From the NCBI GenBank assembly GCA_937974275.1, contig CALJIF010000033.1:1-25510 (forward strand): 25,510 nt of DNA, given 5' to 3'. The stretch comes from an uncultured Flavobacteriales bacterium (GTDB taxonomy: Bacteria > Bacteroidota > Bacteroidia > Palsa-965). Under the pieces are notes generated by a model. That model was given only the letters and a program-made list of their open reading frames with translations, did not search any database and was not told the DNA's origin. The first letter of the stretch is position 1; every line of letters starts with the position of its first letter. A program made the translations under genes and the position numbers. Of this stretch, positions 8,696-15,343 are shown piece by piece.

Positions 8696-9397
8696 ATGAA
8701 ACAGCTAATTTTAGTTTTAAGCTTAATCAGTGCATTGTTCGCACAAGCACAGCTACCTGAACGTTTTTATCAGAACGGAAAAGTCGGTTATAAAGATGCG
8801 ACCGGTAAAGTTATTGCTACTGCTCAATTCGATGCCGGTAGCGACTTTCAAGATGGTTTTGCATTAGTGATGAAAGGACAAAAACGCGGCTTCATCAATC
8901 AACAAGGAGTTGTGGTAATTCCGTTCATTTATGATGATGCGGGATTATTTCAAGATGGACTGGCTAAAGTTGCGCAAAACGGCAAATACGGATTTATCAA
9001 TACAAAAGGCGTTGCTGTAATTGCATTACAATATGATGGCGCTGATGATTTTGTGAGTAACCGTGCTCGTGTTATGAAAAACTCGAAATGGGGATTTATT
9101 GATAAGGCAGGTAAAGTTGTAATTGCGTTGCAATATGAAAACGTTCAGAACTTTTCGGAAGGTCTTGCAGCAGCGCGGTTAAATGGTAAATGGGGTTTCA
9201 TTGATACAAAAGGAACGACGGTTATTCCATTTGAATATGATATGGCTTTCTTCTTCCGAAATGGAGAAGGAAAAGTCAAAAAAGGAAACGAACACTTGTA
9301 CATCGACAAGAAAAACAATGTGATTCGCAAAGAGATTAAGAAGGGCGAACGTCCGCCACAAGAGCAACCTGTTCCTGAACCTAAAAAGCGGAAATAA
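8696..9397 (+). CDS. Secreted WG-repeat (KWG Leptospira-type) protein
   Basis: The 233-residue protein has a signal peptide (MKQLILVLSLISALFAQA) followed by at least five WG repeats. Each is built on 'GKWGFID.KG..VIP..YD.A..F..GLA.V..' (seen at 'KVGYKD', 'KRGFIN', 'KYGFIN', 'KWGFID', 'KWGFID', with a degenerate sixth at 'EHLYIDKKNNV'). The C-terminus is a basic, proline-rich tail ('PPQEQPVPEPKKRK'). WG repeats form beta-rich folds of poorly known function, often in exported proteins. The next gene, a large T9SS kelch protein, starts 4 nt after the stop codon, so the two are translationally coupled and may act together. No sorting domain is present here, so a periplasmic location is most likely. 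Confidence 0.85.
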   Translation: MKQLILVLSLISALFAQAQLPERFYQNGKVGYKDATGKVIATAQFDAGSDFQDGFALVMKGQKRGFINQQGVVVIPFIYDDAGLFQDGLAKVAQNGKYGFINTKGVAVIALQYDGADDFVSNRARVMKNSKWGFIDKAGKVVIALQYENVQNFSEGLAAARLNGKWGFIDTKGTTVIPFEYDMAFFFRNGEGKVKKGNEHLYIDKKNNVIRKEIKKGERPPQEQPVPEPKKRK

Positions 9398-9401
9398 TTC
9401 T

Positions 9402-12400
9402 ATGAAAGAAAGAATTACATACCGTTTGAAATTCGCGATAGTAAGCGCGCTTACTATTTTATCCTTGACTGCAAGTGCGCAGAATTTCGGTCAGTGGATC
9501 TGGATGCACGGATCCAATACTGCAAACGCGGGTGGCGTTTATGGAACACAAGGCGTAGCTGCTCCGGGCAACACACCGCCTGCTATGTATGAAACAACTG
9601 AATTAGTTGATCTGCAAGGCAATTTTTGGTTGTTTGGCGGATTAGATAATGCATTTCAGGAACATGCCGCATTATGGAAATTTGATCCAACCACTAACAT
9701 GTGGACATGGATGAAAGGTCCGAATACCGTTGGAGTTGCCGGTGTATATGGCGTTCAAGGTGTTCCTGCTCCGGGTAACTATCCCGGCTCACGAGCATGG
9801 GGTGTGTTAAGCTGGACAGACGCAGCAGGAAATCTGTACATCTTTGGCGGATACGGTTACGATGCATTCGGCACTCTCGGAGCATTGAGCGATTTGTGGA
9901 AGTACGATATCACTACCAACATGTGGACCTGGATGAAAGGACCGAATGTATCCAATGATCCCGGCACATATGGAACTTTGCAAGTTCCTGCCAACACCAA
10001 CAACCCGCCTTCCCGATTTGAAACAGCAGCCAGCTGGACCGCAAACAACGGCGATATGTACATGTATGGTGGCGGCGGATTCTTGGGTTATTACAGTGAT
10101 ATGTGGCGTTATTCTCCCGGCACTAATCAGTGGACGTGGATGAGCGGATCGAATGCGACGAATGTTGCTCCGAATTTCGGTACGCAGTTAATTCCGTCAC
10201 CAACCAACACGCCCGGCGCGCGATACACCTACGGACGTTGGAAAGATTTACAAGGCAACTTGTGGTTATTTGGTGGTAGTGACGCGATGAGCGGAACCTG
10301 GGCCGATATGTGGCGTTATGATCTTACCACGCATGTTTGGACGTGGATGGCAGGAAGTAATGTTGCTAACACTCCGGGTAATTTCGGAACGAAGTGTGTA
10401 GCAGGTACACAATTTCCTGCATCACGTTATGAAAATCGTTGCGCTTGGACTGATGACTGTGGAAGGTTTTGGCAGTTCGGCGGTTTCTCCTCCGGTATTT
10501 CTACATTGAATGATTTGTGGATGTTCGATCCGAATACGCTGCAGTTTACTTGGGTTGGAGGAAGTACTGCGTTAAATCAACCCGGAAATTATGGAACGGT
10601 AACTGTTGCTGCGCCGACTAATTATCCTGAAGGTGGTGCCGGTGGTGCTGCATTTCGCGATTTACAAGGAAATTTCTGGATGTTCGGAGCTTGGGTACCT
10701 GCCGGTAAATCGAATTCCATGTGGAAGTACACATTGGATCCGAACTGCCCTGCTCCTACTCAGCCTCAGGTGTCCATCAACTTTACACCTAACGGTTCCT
10801 GCGCTCCATTAAACGTAAATTTTAACGCAAGTACGAACAACGTAGGTTACACGTACCAGTGGAATTTCGGCGATCCTTCAACCACCGGAGATACTGCCAA
10901 CACGCCCGCTGCAACATACACTTATACATCAGGAGGAACGTACACGGTAACGCTCATCATTAGTGGTACTGTTGGTTGTGCAACAGGCTCTGATACAGCA
11001 ACTGCAATTATCAACGTTCCTTCGGGAACATCCGTCAATTTAGGAAACGACACGGCTATCTGCGGTGCATTCAACTTAACCTTAAATGCAGGATCTGCAA
11101 CAGCTTACCAGTGGAGCACCGGTGCTACCTCGAGTACCATCAACGTAAGCAATCCGGGGACTTATTCTGTTATTACGAATCCGAGCAGTGGCTGTCCCGG
11201 GTATGATACCATTGTTATTTCTGCTGCTACAGGTCCGAATATTGGGCCCGACTCTACATTCTGTCAAGGTGGAAGTGTAACGTTATCTGCAGGAGTTGCT
11301 AATTCCTATTTATGGAATACAGGTGCAACAACTTCAAGTATAACTGTTAATGCCAGTGGTCAATATTTTGTTGACGTAACCGTTGGGACCTGCACATTCA
11401 GCGATACAGTCAATATCACCGTAAATCCGGCACCTGTAGTTAACCTTGGTAATGATACTGCAGTGTGCGGCAATTTCAATATTCCTTTAAATGCTCAGAA
11501 TCCCGGAGCACAGTATGTTTGGTCTAATGCCGCAACGTCACAAACTATTAATGCCACTGCAGCCGGCACCTACTACGTTACGGTAACAGCTAACAACTGC
11601 AGTAGTTCAGACACCATTGTAATTACCGCGGTGCAACCACCGAATATCGGAAGCGATACCAGCGCGTGCGAAGGTGTACCAATTGTGCTCACTGCAGGTG
11701 TAGTTGGTCAATCGTATTTGTGGAACGATAATTCAACAAGTGCAACATTAACGGCAACTACGACCGGAACATACTGGGTAGAAGTAACGAATGGGGCATG
11801 TGTGATGCGTGACTCCATTGATGTTACAGTGTTCGCATTACCTGTAATTGATTTAGGCAATGACACCACATTGTGCCCCGGAAATACATTAACGTTAAAT
11901 GCCGGTAATCCCGGATCATCGTATGCGTGGAGCACAGGTGCACAAACACAAACTGTAATTGCAGATTCAGCATCAACATATGTGGTAACTGTTACCGGAA
12001 CCGGAAACTGTTTGTCCACAGACTCCATAACCATAGGTTATCTGGCGCCACTCAACTTCTCGGAAGAAGTTTCCTTGTGTGGTAGTTTTAACATTACACT
12101 CGACGCAGGAAATCCCGGAGCAACCTATCAGTGGAGCAATGGAGCAACATCACAAACCATTGAAGTTTCTACCGCCGGAGATTATGCTGTAATGGTTGAT
12201 CTTGGAGGCTGTATTCTTTACGATACAACGACGGTAACAGGTGTGGCAGGCGAAGGAATTGTATTTATTCCGAATACGTTTACTCCGAACCAAGGAGGTC
12301 CGAATGAAGTGTTCTATGTGTATGGCGACGGAATCAACGATTTCTCGATGATGATATTCAATCGCTGGGGACAATTAATTTTCCAAACCAACGATATCAA

Positions 12401-12530
12401 TAAAGGTTGGGACGGTTACTTCAAAGGTCAAATCTGTCAGGTGGACACGTATGTTTACGTTGTGCAATACAGAACGGTTTGTGCTGAAAAGCCCATCAAG
12501 AAAGTCGGGCACATCAACTTGATCCGATAA
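9402..12530 (+). CDS. Secreted kelch-propeller protein with six Ig-like repeats and T9SS type B sorting domain
   Basis: The 1042-residue protein is a paralogue of the product at 5931. It has a signal peptide (cleavage near residue 26, …LTASAQ), six kelch blades (about 28-450, motif 'WTWMKGPN…FGGYGYD…DLWKYD'), a PKD domain ('YQWNFGDPSTTGD', about 455-545), six Ig-like modules (about 546-950; two more than the paralogue), and a type B T9SS C-terminal domain ('IFIPNTFTPNQGGPNEVFYVYGDG', 'MMIFNRWGQLIFQT', 'GWDGYFKG', ending INLIR). It follows the WG-repeat gene by 4 nt, indicating one operon. The next gene is convergent and its stop lies only 9 bp beyond; no terminator hairpin is evident. The function is probably extracellular binding or adhesion; no catalytic motif is seen. 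Confidence 0.88.
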   Translation: MKERITYRLKFAIVSALTILSLTASAQNFGQWIWMHGSNTANAGGVYGTQGVAAPGNTPPAMYETTELVDLQGNFWLFGGLDNAFQEHAALWKFDPTTNMWTWMKGPNTVGVAGVYGVQGVPAPGNYPGSRAWGVLSWTDAAGNLYIFGGYGYDAFGTLGALSDLWKYDITTNMWTWMKGPNVSNDPGTYGTLQVPANTNNPPSRFETAASWTANNGDMYMYGGGGFLGYYSDMWRYSPGTNQWTWMSGSNATNVAPNFGTQLIPSPTNTPGARYTYGRWKDLQGNLWLFGGSDAMSGTWADMWRYDLTTHVWTWMAGSNVANTPGNFGTKCVAGTQFPASRYENRCAWTDDCGRFWQFGGFSSGISTLNDLWMFDPNTLQFTWVGGSTALNQPGNYGTVTVAAPTNYPEGGAGGAAFRDLQGNFWMFGAWVPAGKSNSMWKYTLDPNCPAPTQPQVSINFTPNGSCAPLNVNFNASTNNVGYTYQWNFGDPSTTGDTANTPAATYTYTSGGTYTVTLIISGTVGCATGSDTATAIINVPSGTSVNLGNDTAICGAFNLTLNAGSATAYQWSTGATSSTINVSNPGTYSVITNPSSGCPGYDTIVISAATGPNIGPDSTFCQGGSVTLSAGVANSYLWNTGATTSSITVNASGQYFVDVTVGTCTFSDTVNITVNPAPVVNLGNDTAVCGNFNIPLNAQNPGAQYVWSNAATSQTINATAAGTYYVTVTANNCSSSDTIVITAVQPPNIGSDTSACEGVPIVLTAGVVGQSYLWNDNSTSATLTATTTGTYWVEVTNGACVMRDSIDVTVFALPVIDLGNDTTLCPGNTLTLNAGNPGSSYAWSTGAQTQTVIADSASTYVVTVTGTGNCLSTDSITIGYLAPLNFSEEVSLCGSFNITLDAGNPGATYQWSNGATSQTIEVSTAGDYAVMVDLGGCILYDTTTVTGVAGEGIVFIPNTFTPNQGGPNEVFYVYGDGINDFSMMIFNRWGQLIFQTNDINKGWDGYFKGQICQVDTYVYVVQYRTVCAEKPIKKVGHINLIR

Positions 12531-12539
12531 TAACAATGA

Positions 12540-12944
12540 TTATTCGCTAACGGGAATCACAACCGTTACATCTTTCGATTCACCAATCGAAGTAGTGAAA
12601 TTCACAAACTGGTATCCCCATACCGGAGTTTGTTGTGTACTGTCCCAAGAAGGATCAATGCCTTTTGCATAAAGCACCATCGTTCGTTCACCATTACCTA
12701 ACTGATCAATGATCAGGTTTCCGGATTCATCGATAATATATCGATGCGTGTATAATGTTGTATCCTGTCCGGGAAAGATCAACGTGCTGTCTTTTCTAAA
12801 AACAACAGCATTCGGAATATTAATGCCGTGATGATTAACGTTGATCAACAATCGCACACGTCCTGCAGGTACAGTATCCGGATCCTTTTTACAACCCGCA
12901 ATACCTACAATCAAAAACGCTATGACGATTAATTGATAACGCAT
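12540..12944 (-). CDS. Small lipoprotein of unknown function in the MbnP/MbnH operon
   Basis: The 134-residue protein has a lipoprotein signal peptide with lipobox …GIAGC (Cys18), followed by 'KKDPDTVPAG', the same style of linker as in the MbnP-like protein two genes upstream. The mature part is predicted mainly beta ('GRVRLLINVNHHGINIPNAVVFRKDS', 'KDVTVVIPVSE') and may be a small transthyretin-like or Ig-like sandwich; I do not recognise a named family. The ATG directly follows the TAG of the di-heme peroxidase gene with no gap, so translation is almost certainly coupled. The context suggests a role in the same periplasmic copper/heme process. A His-His pair ('VNHHG') is the only obvious potential metal ligand. 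Confidence 0.75.
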   Translation of the reverse strand: MRYQLIVIAFLIVGIAGCKKDPDTVPAGRVRLLINVNHHGINIPNAVVFRKDSTLIFPGQDTTLYTHRYIIDESGNLIIDQLGNGERTMVLYAKGIDPSWDSTQQTPVWGYQFVNFTTSIGESKDVTVVIPVSE

Positions 12945-13982
12945 CTATTGCTCTCTGAATTTCGGATCGTTAATAAATGTCCAATCGGTTAACGTAGATA
13001 AAAATGCCGACAAGTCAGCTTTTTCCTGTGCTGTTAGCGGAATACCTGAAGTAAGCAGCGGATCCAGCGTCGCGCTTTGATACAATGGACTTGTATAATG
13101 ATCCAGACACTGTTGCAATGTTTGGTAACGACCGTCATGCATGTACGGACCCGTAACAGCGATGTTGCGCAACGATGGTGTCGCGAATTTTAACGAATCC
13201 GCCACTAAGCCGGTAATCATCATTCTACCCGGATCCATGATTGTTGGATCAGGAGCCAAACCATTATTATGAAAGAAGCGATCAGTAAATAATGGTTCAG
13301 TATGACACGACGCACACTTAGATCTGAAGGTGGCCAAGCCATTCATTTCTTGCTGAGAAAGTTGTGTTTCACCACGCATGTATTTATCGTATTTCGAATC
13401 CGCAGAAACCATCATCCCCTGGAATTGAGAAAAAGCGCGTGTCATACGTTGAGTAGTGATACTATCGTCACCGAACGCATCTTTGAACATCTTCTTATAC
13501 TTCTGGGAAGCATTCAATTTTGCAATAACGTTGGCAACTGTTTCGTCCATCTCCACCGGATTTTCAATCGGCGCTAATGGTTGACTTTCCAAGTGATTCA
13601 CGCCACCGTCATGCATAAATGTATAATGCCATGCTAAGTTGAATAAACCCGGAGCATTACGTGTGCCTAACAATCCATCAACTCCATGACTTAAGCCGTG
13701 TTCTGCATGAGCAAATGCAACGCCTTGCTGGTGACAACTTCCGCAAGAGATGGTATTATCGCGTGAGAGCAATGGATCATAGAACAACTCTCTTCCAAGA
13801 ATGAAACCGGCTAACGTGACTTCATTATTTTGAAACGTATATACCGGAGCAGGAAACCCTTGCGGAACTTTAAACACTAAATCTTCAGCGGTCGTTTCCG
13901 GAATAATTTCAGGATCTCGACTACACGATACAATTGTTACTGCAGCGCATAACGCTGTTGAGATCAATGTCCTAAATTTCAT
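12945..13982 (-). CDS. Di-heme cytochrome c peroxidase / MauG-family protein (MbnH-like)
   Basis: The 345-residue lipoprotein (signal peptide with …IVSC, Cys20) has two c-type heme motifs, CGSCH (80-84) and CASCH (223-227), in the bacterial cytochrome c peroxidase/MauG fold. Typical segments are 'LGRELFYDPLLSRDNTISC', 'GTRNAPGLFNLAW', 'FMHDGGVNHLESQPLAPIENPVEM' and 'FATPSLRNIAVTGPYMHDGRYQTLQQCLDHY'. Directly upstream lies an MbnP-family gene. In characterised systems MbnH, a di-heme MauG relative, oxidises a tryptophan of its partner MbnP to kynurenine for copper binding, and that is the most likely role here. A plain peroxide-detoxifying peroxidase is the alternative. The frame opens at 14033 inside mbnP; I chose the ATG at 13982, which gives a clean signal peptide and sits 13 nt after the mbnP stop. 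ATG 13991 is also possible. Confidence 0.85.
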   Translation of the reverse strand: MKFRTLISTALCAAVTIVSCSRDPEIIPETTAEDLVFKVPQGFPAPVYTFQNNEVTLAGFILGRELFYDPLLSRDNTISCGSCHQQGVAFAHAEHGLSHGVDGLLGTRNAPGLFNLAWHYTFMHDGGVNHLESQPLAPIENPVEMDETVANVIAKLNASQKYKKMFKDAFGDDSITTQRMTRAFSQFQGMMVSADSKYDKYMRGETQLSQQEMNGLATFRSKCASCHTEPLFTDRFFHNNGLAPDPTIMDPGRMMITGLVADSLKFATPSLRNIAVTGPYMHDGRYQTLQQCLDHYTSPLYQSATLDPLLTSGIPLTAQEKADLSAFLSTLTDWTFINDPKFREQ

Positions 13983-13995
13983 AGTTCTCATTATA

Positions 13996-14811
13996 CTAGT
14001 TCGTAATTCCCGCAACGTTGAACATATCGGCATAATTATCCGCTATAATCATCGCATCAGCATCGGGAGCTGTTACTACACTTAACGTATTAAATTGAAT
14101 GTTGTTCGGTGACGTAAACCACTCCAATACATTAGTTGTCACATCAACTTTAGGAACGCTTGTTGACGTAACAACTGCTTGTTGTGCATTAAAGCTTGGA
14201 TTTACATTCCGTTGTGATGCATAAGGAGCGGCGAATCCGCCAACATGAAAAATGATCATATTCTGAACTGTTGTCGAGGCCGGTGATTTACCTTCCAGTT
14301 TAGCCATAATGTAACCGGTTTGCCAACTCCAGAACATTGCATTCGACGGGTCTAATGCACCGGTTTGCGTTCCCGAAACATTTCGCGCGCTGTCCACACC
14401 GATCATCCAACGTACAGAGACGTAATTGCCTGCGGGCATATTCCGAACATACACCTTCATGGAGTTCGTATCCGCATGGTCAATCAGGTGATAACTTTCC
14501 GGTTCTGCCCATTCATTGCCATTATCATCGGTAAACACAATATTTGAAATGTAATACTTAAACAATTCTACCGAGAACGAATCACCTGCTGCCGTTTGAT
14601 ACCGAAGTTGTCCATCTGCTATTAATTGATTACTGCCTACCATGTGCTCAAAATTCAATAAAACAGCATTACCTGTTGGCGGTGGTGGTGGTGGTGGATT
14701 ATTAGGAACTGAATCAGGATTAATAATTGGCGGCGGAACAGGAATCGGATCCTTTTTACATCCTCCAATCCAGAACACAAGAAAAGCAAAAACAACCCCA
14801 ATTATTCGCAT
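13996..14811 (-). CDS. MbnP family copper-binding lipoprotein
   Basis: The 271-residue protein has a lipoprotein signal with …WIGGC (Cys18) and then a proline-rich linker with seven consecutive prolines (39-45). The MbnP domain shows 'LNFEHMVG' (52-59), 'YQTAAGDSFSVELFKYYISNIVF' (71-93), 'YHLIDHADTNS', 'GNYVSVRWMIGVDSARN' and 'DPSNAMFWSWQTGYIMAKLEGK' (154-175). MbnP/MopE/CorA-type proteins bind copper, in studied cases through a tryptophan oxidised to kynurenine by the partner MbnH. W161 and W163 in 'FWSW' and nearby His residues are the natural candidates, which is inference. The ATG at 14811 is preferred to the one at 14829 because a -7-like TATCTTTA (14816-14823) sits between them, suggesting a near-leaderless mRNA. 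This is the first gene of a three-gene operon. Confidence 0.85.
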   Translation of the reverse strand: MRIIGVVFAFLVFWIGGCKKDPIPVPPPIINPDSVPNNPPPPPPPTGNAVLLNFEHMVGSNQLIADGQLRYQTAAGDSFSVELFKYYISNIVFTDDNGNEWAEPESYHLIDHADTNSMKVYVRNMPAGNYVSVRWMIGVDSARNVSGTQTGALDPSNAMFWSWQTGYIMAKLEGKSPASTTVQNMIIFHVGGFAAPYASQRNVNPSFNAQQAVVTSTSVPKVDVTTNVLEWFTSPNNIQFNTLSVVTAPDADAMIIADNYADMFNVAGITN

Positions 14812-14815
14812 AGAA

Positions 14816-14823
14816 TAAAGATA
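14816..14823 (-). promoter_or_regulatory. Candidate -7 element of the mbnP-like operon
   Basis: TATCTTTA matches TAnnTTTG except for the last base and ends 4 nt before the chosen ATG, so the message would be leaderless or nearly so. Confidence 0.35.
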
Positions 14824-14863
14824 CAACATTCATTTGCTGAAAACATGATCGTGATCAACTCCA

Positions 14864-15205
14864 TTACGCCAGATGCAAACCGTTTACCACCGGACGTTCT
14901 GGCACAGCAATAACGACGCTACCGTCATGTTGAATAAAACCGGTCAACAAAAACTCCGACATGAGGTTACCAATTTGTTTCGGTGGAAAGTTGACAACAC
15001 CAATGATCTGCTTGCCAATTAGTGTTTCCGGCGTATATAAATCAGTGATCTGCGCAGAGGTTTTCTTCACACCCAAAACATCTCCAAAGTCAACGGTAAC
15101 AATAAACGCAGGTTTACGAGCGTTCGGCAAAGGCTCTACATGTAAAATAGTTCCTACGCACAAATTAATTTTTTGAAAGTCGTCGAAGGTGATTGGTGAG
15201 TTCAT
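14864..15205 (-). CDS. csaA: CsaA-type tRNA-binding / export chaperone protein
   Basis: The 113-residue protein is a single tRNA-binding (OB-fold, EMAP/Trbp111-like) domain. Family features are 'FDDFQKINLCVGTILHVEPLPNARKPAFIVTVDFG', 'GVKKTSAQITDLYTPETLIGKQIIGVVNFPPKQIGNLMSEFLLTGF' and the hydrophobic C-terminal strand '…GSVVIAVPERPVVNGLHL'. CsaA has been described as a homodimeric chaperone with protein-export links, and the fold binds structured RNA such as tRNA. The length is normal for the family (about 110). It is monocistronic, with a TAAATTTG -7 element at 15210-15217 just upstream of the ATG. Confidence 0.9.
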   Translation of the reverse strand: MNSPITFDDFQKINLCVGTILHVEPLPNARKPAFIVTVDFGDVLGVKKTSAQITDLYTPETLIGKQIIGVVNFPPKQIGNLMSEFLLTGFIQHDGSVVIAVPERPVVNGLHLA

Positions 15206-15209
15206 TTCA

Positions 15210-15217
15210 CAAATTTA
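15210..15217 (-). promoter_or_regulatory. Bacteroidota -7 promoter element of csaA
   Basis: TAAATTTG matches TAnnTTTG exactly and ends 4 nt upstream of the csaA ATG, implying a leaderless or near-leaderless transcript. Confidence 0.45.
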
Positions 15218-15316
15218 AAGTACACGGCAATTAATTAAATACGTTGTGACCCGGTATACATGATCAATATCAGGGAACAAGTAATTTACGAACACACTCT
15301 CTATTATTGATTACCG

Positions 15317-15324
15317 TATCTTTG
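15317..15324 (+). promoter_or_regulatory. Bacteroidota -7 promoter element of the T9SS type A gene
   Basis: TATCTTTG is identical to the element at 5877 and lies 19 nt before the ATG at 15344, the usual distance. The -33 region shows no clear TTTG. Confidence 0.55.
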
Positions 15325-15343
15325 CCCACACAAAATAATAGCT

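Noticed and set aside
14679..14697. GGT repeat opposite the mbnP-like gene as a microsatellite element
   Set aside because: It simply encodes the polyproline linker of the lipoprotein; short and in frame.
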